The position numbers were made by a program, and so were the translations under genes. A stretch of 64,000 nucleotides of DNA from UPXZ01 sp964634605 (GTDB lineage: Bacteria; Bacteroidota; Bacteroidia; Bacteroidales; Paludibacteraceae): positions 103,702 to 167,701 of the forward strand of contig CAZWLJ010000003.1 of the NCBI GenBank assembly GCA_964634605.1, in the 5' to 3' direction. The notes under the pieces were generated by a model. It searched no databases. It saw only the letters and a program-made list of their open reading frames with translations, and was not told the DNA's origin. Shown here piece by piece: positions 28,018 through 36,456 of the stretch. Position 1 is the first letter of the stretch; every line of letters begins with the position of its first letter.

Positions 28018-28617
28018 ATGGCTAAAGAAATCAGACTCCACATTGCCGGAATGATATACAACCAGTCGCTGGGTGGTACATATTCACTTGTTTTGAGTGA
28101 AGATGACGCTCCGAAAAGACGGTTTTCTGTTCTGATAGGTGAATCAGAGGCTCAGTCTATTGCCCTGAAACTGAATAACGCCAAATCACCCAGGCCTCTT
28201 TCGCATGATTTAATGAATTCCATTATCCGCGAATTGAATGCAAAATTAGTGAAAGTAGTGATTTACGAGCTCTTAAATGATATTTTCTACTCCGAAATTT
28301 ACCTTATTCACGACAACAAACCAGTAATTATCGATGCCCGGACTTCCGATGCCGTTGCTCTTGCTGTTCGATGTGATGCACCGATTTTCATTAATTCGGA
28401 AATTCTGGATATCGTAGGCACCGTGTTTGACGAAGAAAAAACCGAATCCGCTGAACAAACCCCGAAAAAAGAACTATTGAAACCCGAAAATCTGGATATG
28501 AAAATGATTCAGAAAATCGGCGTCGAGAGACTCAAAGAGCTGCTTCAGACTGCCATCGAGGAAGAAAAATATGAAATAGCTGCCATGATCAGGGATGAAA
28601 TTGAGAAACGGAAGTAG
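28018..28617 (+). CDS. Bifunctional nuclease-family (DUF151) protein with UVR motif
   Basis: This 199-residue protein starts at the ATG 17 bp after a good promoter; a frame starting at 27943 would begin upstream of that promoter. The DUF151/BFN domain covers about 1-130 (YSLVLSEDD, VLIGESEAQSIALKL, DARTSDAVALAVRCDAPIF). The acidic linker is followed by a UVR-like helical hairpin (LKELLQTAIEEEKYEIAAMIRDEIEK), seen in UvrB/UvrC and Clp partners. Family members have been reported with nuclease activity, but which function applies here is not proven. It diverges from smpB. Confidence 0.88.
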   Translation: MAKEIRLHIAGMIYNQSLGGTYSLVLSEDDAPKRRFSVLIGESEAQSIALKLNNAKSPRPLSHDLMNSIIRELNAKLVKVVIYELLNDIFYSEIYLIHDNKPVIIDARTSDAVALAVRCDAPIFINSEILDIVGTVFDEEKTESAEQTPKKELLKPENLDMKMIQKIGVERLKELLQTAIEEEKYEIAAMIRDEIEKRK

Positions 28618-28630
28618 AAAGCAAGCAAAA

Positions 28631-28665
28631 AGTAAGGGGTAAGGGGTAAGGAGTAAGGGGTAAGT
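28631..28665. repeat. Five tandem heptamers (RGTAAGG)
   Basis: Five contiguous 7-bp units (AGTAAGG, GGTAAGG, GGTAAGG, AGTAAGG, GGTAAGT) lie in the 131-bp gap after the nuclease gene. They end in TGATTG, matching the inner end of the inverted heptamer repeat at 22357-22405. Confidence 0.75.
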
Positions 28666-28748
28666 GATTGCCGCTTTGATTTATTTTCCCTGAAGAATCA
28701 GATAAGAAACACAAAAATTAATCAAATAAATTTACCAAAAACACTGAA

Positions 28749-30020
28749 ATGAAAATACGACTTATTATCATGAATTTTCTCCAGTTCTTCGTATGGGGTT
28801 CCTGGATGATGACTCTCGGGCATTATGGATTTGTAGAGAAACAATGGAACGGGGCTGAGTTTGGTCTGGTATTCTCTACCATGGGTTTCGCTTCGCTCAT
28901 AATGCCTACTCTCTTTGGCATCATAGCCGACAAATGGAAAGCTAACTATGTATATGCTATACTGCATCTGCTCTTTGGCATCACCATGTGCTTTCTTCCG
29001 ATGATTGACGCACCGATTCCCTTCTTCTGGCTATTGCTGGTTGCCATGTGTTTTTATATGCCCACCATCGGTCTGAACAATTCCATCGGTTTCGGAGTGC
29101 TTAAAAACGAAGGAAAAGATCCGACGACATACTTTCCTCCCATACGCGTGTGGGGAACCATCGGATTCATTGCCGCTATGTGGATTACGAATGTATTTAC
29201 TAAAGAGTGGGGCTTCGGGATGAGCATTAAAGTCTCGTTTATCATTTCAGCAATATTTGCCTTCGTTCTTTCACTGTTTTCCTTTATTTTTCTGCCGGTA
29301 ATCAACGGAAAGGATGACAAAAACGCCGAAAGCAAAAAAACACTGGCGCAAAAGCTTGGACTTGAGGCATTTATATTATTCAAACAAAAGAAAATGGCTC
29401 TTTTCTTCATTTTCAGTTTGTTTCTCGGGGCTGCTTTGCAACTTACCAATGCCTATGGCGACAGTTTTCTGCAGGATGCCACCGTGTTTCCGAAAGGCGA
29501 ACTGATCAATAATTTTTCGACCATTATTCTCTCAATTTCACAAATATCCGAAACACTGTTTATTCTGGCTATCCCGTTTTTCATGAAACGATTCGGTATC
29601 AAGAATGTAATGCTTATCAGCATGTTAGCATGGGTTCTCCGTTTCGGGTTGTTCGGTATAGCTCAGAACTCGATACCCGGATTTATCTTTATCATTGCAT
29701 CGTGTATCATTTACGGAATGGCTTTCGATTTCTTCAATATTTCCGGCGCCCTGTTCGTCGAAAAAAATACCGATTCAAAGATTCAATCATCGGCTCAGGG
29801 TGTTTTCATGCTGATGACTAACGGGGTAGGCGCCGTAATAGGGAATATTGTAGCCGGACTGGTTATTGCCAAATGGTTTGAAAATCCGGTAACACATGTG
29901 AAAGACTGGCCTGGCATCTGGTTAACTTTTGCAGCATACGCAGCAGTTATAGCCATTCTTTTTGTTATTTTCTTCAAATACAAACACGTGAAAGAAGAGG
30001 TTGCCGATTTCAGACATTGA
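28749..30020 (+). CDS. NupG/XapB-type nucleoside permease (MFS)
   Basis: This 423-residue inner-membrane protein has 12 predicted transmembrane helices. It matches the nucleoside:H+ symporter group by its N-terminus (LIIMNFLQFFVWGSWMMTLG) and by NNSIGFG...RVWGTIGF near 115-140. It imports nucleosides driven by proton motive force. The gene has its own unit, with the heptamer repeat upstream and a strong bidirectional terminator downstream. The specific nucleoside is not predictable. It may complement the putative extracellular nuclease system at 8-14 kb, which is inference only. Confidence 0.88.
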   Translation: MKIRLIIMNFLQFFVWGSWMMTLGHYGFVEKQWNGAEFGLVFSTMGFASLIMPTLFGIIADKWKANYVYAILHLLFGITMCFLPMIDAPIPFFWLLLVAMCFYMPTIGLNNSIGFGVLKNEGKDPTTYFPPIRVWGTIGFIAAMWITNVFTKEWGFGMSIKVSFIISAIFAFVLSLFSFIFLPVINGKDDKNAESKKTLAQKLGLEAFILFKQKKMALFFIFSLFLGAALQLTNAYGDSFLQDATVFPKGELINNFSTIILSISQISETLFILAIPFFMKRFGIKNVMLISMLAWVLRFGLFGIAQNSIPGFIFIIASCIIYGMAFDFFNISGALFVEKNTDSKIQSSAQGVFMLMTNGVGAVIGNIVAGLVIAKWFENPVTHVKDWPGIWLTFAAYAAVIAILFVIFFKYKHVKEEVADFRH

Positions 30021-30043
30021 TACCTGTCTGTGTTAAACATACT

Positions 30044-30079
30044 AAAAAAGCATCAATCGGCTGATTTGATGCTTTTTTT
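30044..30079. terminator. Bidirectional terminator between nucleoside permease and dnaB
   Basis: The inverted repeat AAAAAAGCATCAA / TTTGATGCTTTTTTT has about 12 bp with T-runs on both strands. It separates the convergent permease and dnaB genes, whose stops are only about 60 bp apart. Confidence 0.85.
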
Positions 30080-30083
30080 ATGA

Positions 30084-31628
30084 TCAGAACGGGACGTCAC
30101 CGCTGGATGGCAGCATCTGATTGTAGTCGGGCAAAGGTGCTGTCTGCAGATATTCGGGAGGTGTTTCACTCTCAAAATCAGAATTCATTTTTGAAGAAAT
30201 AACGGTAAAATTTCTCTCCCCAAAAGGATTGTCGTCAGCCAGATTAAGAAATTTGGCATATTTATTCTTGAATTTGAGTTGCACATCTCCCACTGCACCG
30301 TTACGGTGTTTCGAAATAATGATTTCGGCAATTCCCTCGTACGAATTTCCGTGCGTATCAGCCGGAATACCGTAATATTCGGGCCGGTGAATAAAGCAAA
30401 CCATATCGGCATCCTGTTCGATGGCACCCGATTCGCGCAAGTCTGACAGCTGCGGGCGTTTTCCTTCGATTCCCGAACGTCCTTCCACTCCACGGTTGAG
30501 CTGTGACAAGGCAATAATTGGCAAATCGAGTTCTTTGGCCAGTCCCTTCAGCGAACGCGAAATCAAACTAACTTCCTGTTCGCGGCTTCCGAATGAGAGC
30601 CCGCTGGCATTCATCAGCTGCAGGTAGTCGATGATTATGCATTGAATGTTATGCTCCTTGACAAGGCGGCGTGCTTTGCTTCGTAATTCAAATACAGACA
30701 AACTGGGAGTATCGTCCACGTAAATCGGAGCGCCATAAAGGTTATTTACATCCTTATCAAACTGTTCCCATTCGGCTGCGGTGAGTTGCCCGTTTTTGAT
30801 TTTTTCCCCTTCCAGATTACAAACATTCATCAGCAAACGGTTAACTAACTGCACATTCGACATTTCCAGCGAAAAAATAGCTACCGGCGAATTATGATCC
30901 ACTGCCATATTCTTGGCCATCGAAAGCACGAAAGCTGTTTTACCCATGGCAGGACGGGCTGCTATGATTATCAGGTCCGATCTCTGCCATCCGGATGTGA
31001 TTTTGTCAAGGGCATCAAATCCTGAGGGCAGTCCGCTGGCTCCCTGCTTCTTGGCAGCGTCTTTCATCCTTTCGCGCGCCTCCTCTATCACAGAGTTTAT
31101 CTGCACCACATCCCTCTTCAGATTCTGTTGTGTAATCTCGAACAGTTTGCCCTCGGCTTCCTGCATCAGATCGTCCACATCCATCTTTTCGTCGAACGCC
31201 TTGGTCTGAATATCGCTCGACAGGCGTATCAGTTCGCGGGCAAGGTATTTCTGTACAATGATCTGCGAGTGATAGATGAGGTGTGCAGCCGACGAAACAC
31301 GCGAAGTGAGCAGTGTGATGTAGTAAGGTCCTCCCACCTCGTCAAGCGTTCCTTTCCTGCGAAGCATTTCGGTAACGGTGTGCATATCAATCGGGCTTTG
31401 CTGGAGTGCCAGCTCGATGATGGCTTCAAAAATTTTCTGATGAATGGTTTTGTAAAAGTATTCCGGTTTGAGAATATCCGAAATCATGGTGTAAGCATCT
31501 TTTTCGAGCATGATGGCTCCGAGTACATCTTCTTCAAGTTCAGGTGCCTGTGGAGGCAGTTTTCCGTATTCGTTTGCCGGAACGGGCAAAGGTGTTTCTC
31601 TCTTTTTGTAATTTCTTTTTTCTGTCAT
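30084..31628 (-). CDS. dnaB: Replicative DNA helicase
   Basis: DnaB, 514 residues from ATG 31628, is the hexameric helicase of the replication fork. The N-terminal primase-interacting domain (PPQAPELEEDVLGAIML) is followed by the RecA-like domain: Walker A ARPAMGKT at 224-231, FSLEMS, Walker B IIIDYLQLM, and GAIEQDADMVCFIHR near the arginine finger. There is no intein. A longer frame to 31655 starts with TTG and overlaps the -7 element at 31653-31660, so the ATG is preferred. The C-terminal tail is Pro-rich. Confidence 0.96.
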   Translation of the reverse strand: MTEKRNYKKRETPLPVPANEYGKLPPQAPELEEDVLGAIMLEKDAYTMISDILKPEYFYKTIHQKIFEAIIELALQQSPIDMHTVTEMLRRKGTLDEVGGPYYITLLTSRVSSAAHLIYHSQIIVQKYLARELIRLSSDIQTKAFDEKMDVDDLMQEAEGKLFEITQQNLKRDVVQINSVIEEARERMKDAAKKQGASGLPSGFDALDKITSGWQRSDLIIIAARPAMGKTAFVLSMAKNMAVDHNSPVAIFSLEMSNVQLVNRLLMNVCNLEGEKIKNGQLTAAEWEQFDKDVNNLYGAPIYVDDTPSLSVFELRSKARRLVKEHNIQCIIIDYLQLMNASGLSFGSREQEVSLISRSLKGLAKELDLPIIALSQLNRGVEGRSGIEGKRPQLSDLRESGAIEQDADMVCFIHRPEYYGIPADTHGNSYEGIAEIIISKHRNGAVGDVQLKFKNKYAKFLNLADDNPFGERNFTVISSKMNSDFESETPPEYLQTAPLPDYNQMLPSSGDVPF

Positions 31629-31652
31629 TTCGTCTCTTTCAATTTGGGGTTT

Positions 31653-31660
31653 CAAAGGTA
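31653..31660 (-). promoter_or_regulatory. -7 element (TACCTTTG) for dnaB
   Basis: An exact TAnnTTTG on the minus strand lies 24 bp upstream of the dnaB ATG at 31628. No -33 TTTG is seen. Confidence 0.5.
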
Positions 31661-31731
31661 CAAAAAGAATAAAGGATGTAAAATGAAAAATAATATATCT
31701 TTCAACAAGTAATCAACAAGTATAATTTACT

Positions 31732-31762
31732 TTTGGAAAAACAAAAAAATGGAGTAATTTTG
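31732..31762 (+). promoter_or_regulatory. Promoter TTTG-19-TAATTTTG upstream of ispE
   Basis: TTTG (31732-31735) and TAATTTTG (31755-31762) are separated by exactly 19 nt, as in consensus Bacteroidota promoters, 57 bp before ispE. Confidence 0.7.
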
Positions 31763-31787
31763 ATTCCGCTTTCGGAATCATTTTTTT
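31761..31787 (+). terminator. Terminator-like hairpin overlapping the ispE promoter
   Basis: A perfect 8-bp stem (TGATTCCG with CGGAATCA) has a 4-nt loop and a T7 tract. It begins on the last bases of the -7 element. It could stop antisense transcripts coming through dnaB or act on the ispE transcript itself. Confidence 0.6.
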
Positions 31788-31818
31788 CAGTTGATTATTT
31801 TTAGCATCAAAACCAGCC

Positions 31819-32637
31819 ATGACAGTATATCCTAACGCAAAAATCAACCTGGGACTGAATGTTGTCGAACGTCGTCCGGACGGTTATCACAACATTGAAA
31901 CCATATTCTATCCAATCGGCATACAGGATATTCTTCATATCGAACCTTCGGAAACGTGCAGCGATTACAGTTTTTCGTCATCAGGCATTCCTGTCGGAGG
32001 CGACCCGGAGAACAACCTGATAATCAAGGCATTCCGCTTGCTACGTTCCCAGTATCAGTTTCCGGCTACAGATATCACGCTGGTGAAGCAAATTCCATTC
32101 GGGGCAGGTCTCGGGGGAGGTTCTTCTGATGCTGCTTTTATGCTGAGAGTACTGAATGAACTTTACGAGCTGAAGATTTCGGCAAAAAAACTGGAGCAAC
32201 TGGCTGCCAGACTCGGGGCCGATTGTCCGTTTTTTATCCGTAATAAACCTGTTTACGCCACAGGTATCGGAAATATTTTCACTCCGGTTGACCTGTCGCT
32301 CAAAGATTACTGGCTGCTGCTCGTAAAACCGGATATCCATGTATCCACAGCAGAGGCATACGCTGGCATCACACCTTCAAGGTCTGAGGTTTCGCTCACC
32401 GATCTTATCCTTCGACCGGTTGAAGAATGGAAGTATTTTCTGAAAAATGATTTTGAAAAAACTGTTTTCGACAAACAGCCGGAAATTGGCAAACTGAAAA
32501 ATCAGATTTATGATCTGGGTGCTGTTTACGCTTCCATGTCCGGATCGGGCTCTTCGGTTTATGGCATTTATGATGAGAAACCGGAGTTTACAGAAATGTT
32601 TGACGGTTGTTTCACAGCCTGCGGATTACTGGAGTAA
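31819..32637 (+). CDS. ispE: 4-(cytidine 5'-diphospho)-2-C-methyl-D-erythritol kinase
   Basis: IspE, 272 residues, is a GHMP kinase of the MEP pathway that phosphorylates CDP-ME on the way to isoprenoids. The N-terminal PNAKINLGLNVVERRPDGYH, the ATP-binding PFGAGLGGGSSDAA (93-106), the LGADCPFF with catalytic Asp, and the C-terminal GSGSSVYGI are present. Length is normal. Its stop codon touches the stop codon of the convergent beta-propeller gene with no base between. A consensus promoter lies upstream. Confidence 0.95.
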   Translation: MTVYPNAKINLGLNVVERRPDGYHNIETIFYPIGIQDILHIEPSETCSDYSFSSSGIPVGGDPENNLIIKAFRLLRSQYQFPATDITLVKQIPFGAGLGGGSSDAAFMLRVLNELYELKISAKKLEQLAARLGADCPFFIRNKPVYATGIGNIFTPVDLSLKDYWLLLVKPDIHVSTAEAYAGITPSRSEVSLTDLILRPVEEWKYFLKNDFEKTVFDKQPEIGKLKNQIYDLGAVYASMSGSGSSVYGIYDEKPEFTEMFDGCFTACGLLE

Positions 32638-34188
32638 TTATTCTGCCCGGAATACCGGGCTTAAATCAATCTCTCTCAGCACTTTATCATTCACTTCGTA
32701 TAATTTTCTGCCTTTCAGTTGAAATTTTGAGGTTGCTTTCATGTTGGCCAGTCGTTTGCCATCTGCATCGATTACCACTACGCTACCATCCCTGTACATC
32801 AATTTCCATGGTTTCAGTTGATATAATTCCCTGAAAAATTCGCCCGGTGTGAGTGTTTGCTCCGTTTCCATTTTATCATTCACAATCAGCACATTGCCGG
32901 TACTGGTTTCAATCAGGTTTTTTGAATAATTTTCTCTTGCAGCTGCAAATACATCGTTATACTGATAGTACGTTTTGGTATTGGCAAAACTGTACAGGTA
33001 ACCTGTTGCTGATGAATCAAACGTTTTTTCGGCAATCAGTGAGTCGCCGCTAATCGAATATTGTGCTATTTTATCCGAGAACAACAGGCTAATGGTATCA
33101 CCCTGCACTTCCATATCATTCAGAATGCGCTTTTTATCATCAAAGGATTTGAAAAAGTGCTGCGTTCCGTCGCTCACGTTATAAATAGCAGCAAAAGGAT
33201 GCCCGTAATTTCTCATTTGCCCGTTTTCGTAGGCGTATCCCTTGTTCATCAGATAAACAAAACCATTTTTCCTGGAAATTACTGAAGAACTTGCTTTGTC
33301 TTTTGGCAAATCGACCGACCAAATCAGTTCACCCCGGATGTTTAAGCGGCTTATCTTCGCGGCAGATGCAAGGTAGATTCCGGTGCTGTCTGTCAGTGTA
33401 TTTGAAACCAGGCCTGTTATCACATCGACGTTAGGCACCACAGTCACACCGGTGAGCACTCCGAGCACTATGCTGCCTATGCTTTTTGCCACAGCTTCAC
33501 CGGTTTGTTTCCTGCCCGTGGGAGTTTTATACTCCCACCCCTGCCCTGTTTTCAGATTGACAGCTGTCAAACCGTCCGATGTTATCAGAATAATGCTGTC
33601 GCTGAGTTTTGTAATATCATTCCATCCATACGTACGGTCCAGATTACGTTTCCATATTGTATTTCCGCTTTTTAAATCAATACCTTCCAGGTTATCGGAG
33701 TTTGGATTCATGGATTTACAATTATATCCTACACCTGTTGCGGTTTTTTTGTCGGCATAATAAATCTGTGTCCTACCGCTCCAGATTGCAGTTCCGGTAG
33801 CCTCATCGAGAGCTGACACGCTATACGGTTTCAGAATAAATGGCTTCCCGCCTGTAAGTGATGCATTTTCCTCCAGATAATTTATTTTTCTGTTCCATCG
33901 CGGCATTTGAGTTTTCAGATCGTAAAATACAATATTTCCGGAGTTATTCAGCTTCTTTCCGTTTTTACTTACTCCGCGAAGTTGCACAACTGCAATTTCA
34001 TCATTCTCATCAATTTCATATCCGTCAATTCTTTCCGGAAACATATATTCTGTTGCCTGAATATCAGCATTGTGAATATAGTCATAGCCCTGAGTGACAG
34101 GTCTGCTTATTACAACAAGGTCATTATCCTGGCCGGAAAGAATGGCTGAATATATTATCAGAAGCAACGTACTTAGTATTTTATTCAT
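32638..34188 (-). CDS. Exported beta-propeller (PQQ-like repeat) protein
   Basis: This protein has 516 residues from the ATG that begins a signal peptide (MNKILSTLLLIIYSAILS, cleavage near SG-Q); the longer frame adds 31 residues of unlikely composition. The mature protein shows repeated short beta motifs of the PQQ/WD-like propeller type (IVFYDLKTQMPRWNRKI, LDEATGTAIWSG, IDLKSGNTIWKRNL, VNLKTGQGWEY, RGELIWSVDLPKD). Propellers of this form are protein-interaction or substrate platforms, and there is no evidence of bound cofactor. It diverges from the radical SAM cassette and converges on ispE. Confidence 0.75.
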   Translation of the reverse strand: MNKILSTLLLIIYSAILSGQDNDLVVISRPVTQGYDYIHNADIQATEYMFPERIDGYEIDENDEIAVVQLRGVSKNGKKLNNSGNIVFYDLKTQMPRWNRKINYLEENASLTGGKPFILKPYSVSALDEATGTAIWSGRTQIYYADKKTATGVGYNCKSMNPNSDNLEGIDLKSGNTIWKRNLDRTYGWNDITKLSDSIILITSDGLTAVNLKTGQGWEYKTPTGRKQTGEAVAKSIGSIVLGVLTGVTVVPNVDVITGLVSNTLTDSTGIYLASAAKISRLNIRGELIWSVDLPKDKASSSVISRKNGFVYLMNKGYAYENGQMRNYGHPFAAIYNVSDGTQHFFKSFDDKKRILNDMEVQGDTISLLFSDKIAQYSISGDSLIAEKTFDSSATGYLYSFANTKTYYQYNDVFAAARENYSKNLIETSTGNVLIVNDKMETEQTLTPGEFFRELYQLKPWKLMYRDGSVVVIDADGKRLANMKATSKFQLKGRKLYEVNDKVLREIDLSPVFRAE

Positions 34189-34239
34189 TTTCCTGAAAAA
34201 TTTTAAAGGAACAAAGTAACTCGTTTTTATCCGGTTTAA

Positions 34240-34247
34240 CAAAATTA
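34240..34247 (-). promoter_or_regulatory. -7 element (TAATTTTG) for the beta-propeller gene
   Basis: An exact TAnnTTTG on the minus strand lies 51 bp upstream of the ATG at 34188. The -33 is unclear. Confidence 0.4.
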
Positions 34248-34302
34248 TTGGACAATTTTTTTTGGAAAAAAAACAGATCAAAACCGGAAAATTAATATTT
34301 TA

Positions 34303-34319
34303 TTGACATAGATTGTCAA
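34303..34319. promoter_or_regulatory. Palindrome TTGACA-N5-TGTCAA before the radical SAM cassette
   Basis: A perfect 6-bp inverted repeat with a 5-bp spacer lies 22 bp upstream of the radical SAM ATG. It overlaps a possible -33 TTG for a weak -7 (TTTCTTTG at 34330-34337). It has the form of a repressor operator. Confidence 0.45.
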
Positions 34320-34341
34320 ATAAAATTCTTTTCTTTGCCAC

Positions 34342-35604
34342 ATGCTAAAGGAAAGTACACTGGAAAAACTCAGGATTCTCGCTGATGCCGCCAAATACGA
34401 TGTTTCGTGCGCATCGAGCGGTACCACGCGCGGCAATCCGGGCAAAACGCTTGGTACGGCTTCCGGGTGGGGTATTTGCCACAGCTTTACTGCCGACGGA
34501 CGGTGTATTTCACTTTTCAAAATTCTGATGACCAATCATTGTATTTACGATTGTGCCTACTGTTCCAACCGGCGTTCAAACGACATCAAACGTGTGGCTT
34601 TCACCCCGAAAGAACTTGCCGGGCTGACCATAGAATTCTACCGGCGCAATTACATAGAGGGATTGTTTTTAAGTTCGGGTGTGATTCGGAATCCCGATTA
34701 CACGATGGAGCAAATGATTGGCGTGCTCAAAGAGTTGCGTGAAGTTCATCGTTTCAACGGTTATATTCACATGAAAAGCATACCGGGAGCAAGCCGGGAA
34801 TATGTGAATATGGCCGGAATGTATGCTGACAGGCTGAGCGTGAATATTGAAATACCGACCGAGGAAAGTCTGAAGATTATTGCTCCCGAAAAGGATTATG
34901 TGAGTGTATGGAAACCAATGAAATACATCCGGCAGGGAATTCTGGAAAACTCCGAAGACCGGAAAAAATTCCGTAACGCTCCCCGGTTTGTTCCTGCCGG
35001 TCAGAGCACACAGATGATTATCGGTGCAACTCCCGAAACAGACAACCAGATACTTACTCTGGCTTCGAAACTTTACAACATCGACAGTATGAAACGGGTG
35101 TACTACTCCGGTTACATTCCCGTGAACCAGAACGACAGCCGCCTTCCCTTGCTGAAACAACCGCCGCTTGTGCGTGAGCACCGGCTGTATCAGGCCGACT
35201 GGCTCATGCGTTTTTACAACTTTCAGGTTAATGAAATTGTAGACGATGCCAATCCTGAACTCGATCTGGAAATTGACCCGAAAGTAGCATGGGCGCTCCG
35301 GCACCCGGAATTTTTCCCCGTTGATGTAAACACAGCACCCTACGAAGCCATCCTGCGCATTCCCGGAGTGGGAGTTTTATCAGCAAAAAAAATCATCACA
35401 GCCCGCCGGTACGGAAAATTAAATTCCGGACAACTAAAAAAAATCGGAGTGGTGATGAAACGGGCGAAATATTTCATCGAGTGCCGTGAACTACCCATGA
35501 ATACGGTAAATGAAGTGAAACCAGAATACCTGCGAAACGTTTTTATCCAAAAAGGGCCGGAAGATAAAGACCCGTTGCAGCTGAAAATTGATTTTGAAGT
35601 ATGA
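34342..35604 (+). CDS. Putative DNA modification/repair radical SAM protein
   Basis: The 420-residue protein has the radical SAM cysteine motif C-x3-C-x2-C (Cys67, Cys71, Cys74 in CIYDCAYC), which binds the 4Fe-4S cluster that cleaves SAM. The N-terminal region is rich in conserved Gly/Cys (CASSGTTRGNPGKTLG, GWGICHSF). The C-terminal region at about 318-355 has a helix-hairpin-helix motif (DVNTAPYEAILRIPGVGVLSAKKI), a DNA-binding fold. This matches the TIGR03916-type family that always neighbours TIGR03915 or a fused uracil-DNA glycosylase. The chemistry is not known. The stop overlaps the next start as ATGA, so the two are translationally coupled. Confidence 0.88.
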   Translation: MLKESTLEKLRILADAAKYDVSCASSGTTRGNPGKTLGTASGWGICHSFTADGRCISLFKILMTNHCIYDCAYCSNRRSNDIKRVAFTPKELAGLTIEFYRRNYIEGLFLSSGVIRNPDYTMEQMIGVLKELREVHRFNGYIHMKSIPGASREYVNMAGMYADRLSVNIEIPTEESLKIIAPEKDYVSVWKPMKYIRQGILENSEDRKKFRNAPRFVPAGQSTQMIIGATPETDNQILTLASKLYNIDSMKRVYYSGYIPVNQNDSRLPLLKQPPLVREHRLYQADWLMRFYNFQVNEIVDDANPELDLEIDPKVAWALRHPEFFPVDVNTAPYEAILRIPGVGVLSAKKIITARRYGKLNSGQLKKIGVVMKRAKYFIECRELPMNTVNEVKPEYLRNVFIQKGPEDKDPLQLKIDFEV

Positions 35605-36365
35605 CAGCCCATATTTACGATAAAACATTCGAGGGATTGCTTTGCTGCGTGTTTTTGGCATTCGACACGAAAGAAACTCCGGATATTTTACTGTCTTACG
35701 GTGAAGCAAAACCGTTGTTTCTTGAAAAAACGTTTCACATCGTTACCGAAGAGGCAAAAGCAAAGCGCGTATGGCAAGGACTGGAGAAGAAAATATCTCA
35801 GTCGGCTTGCCACATGTTGTTGTATGTCTGGCTATCAGAGCTTCCTGAAGCTGATCTGCTGATTTTTCGTTATATCTGCAAGGCTTTTCAATCTCCCGCC
35901 TCCATTGAACTTAATTTTGGTGACGCTGACGTACTTCGCTGTGCCGAGATATACAAAAAAGTAAGCCAGTCGCGTCAGAAGGTCATCCAGTTTGTACGTT
36001 TTCAGAAAACCTCCGATGGAATTTTCTTTGCGGCTGTTTCGCCTGATTTTAATGTTATCTCGCTCGTGGCCGATCATTTCAGGAACCGCTACGCCGACCA
36101 GCCGTGGATTATCTTCGATACCAAACGCAAATTCGGACTTTACTACGACTTACACAAAACAGAAGAGATAACTTTCAATGAAAGTCCGGTGAGTGCTTCG
36201 GGTAAACTGAAAGAAGACCAGGCAGACGCCGAAGAACTGCTTTACCAGCAAATGTGGAAAGATTATTTCAAAACAATGGCCATCAAAGAACGGGTAAACC
36301 TCAAACTTCAGCGGCAGCACATGCCTGTGAGGTACTGGAAATATCTGACCGAAATGAGCGATTAG
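35601..36365 (+). CDS. TIGR03915/DUF4130-type DNA-metabolism partner of the radical SAM protein
   Basis: This 254-residue cytoplasmic protein of the SAM_7-linked family (DUF4130) starts with YDKTFEGLLCCVFLAF and ends with the basic RQHMPVRYWKYLTEM. The central RQKVIQFVRFQKTSDGIFFAAVSPDFNVI and DTKRKFGLYYDL are family-conserved. In many bacteria this domain is fused to a uracil-DNA glycosylase of the UdgX type; here it stands alone. Overlap by 4 bp with the radical SAM gene implies a two-protein complex or pathway. The role is inferred to be DNA repair. Confidence 0.88.
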   Translation: MTAHIYDKTFEGLLCCVFLAFDTKETPDILLSYGEAKPLFLEKTFHIVTEEAKAKRVWQGLEKKISQSACHMLLYVWLSELPEADLLIFRYICKAFQSPASIELNFGDADVLRCAEIYKKVSQSRQKVIQFVRFQKTSDGIFFAAVSPDFNVISLVADHFRNRYADQPWIIFDTKRKFGLYYDLHKTEEITFNESPVSASGKLKEDQADAEELLYQQMWKDYFKTMAIKERVNLKLQRQHMPVRYWKYLTEMSD

Positions 36366-36456
36366 AGAAAAGAGGAAATACTTCAGAACAATTAGTCTAT
36401 TTACAATTTAAAAACCTGAAACCTGAAACGCAAAGCGTGAAACACGAAACGCAGAT

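Noticed and set aside
36410..36452. CCTGAAA-type short tandem repeats before the POT transporter stop
   Set aside because: Imperfect and short; may be related low-complexity sequence but too degenerate to call a repeat family.
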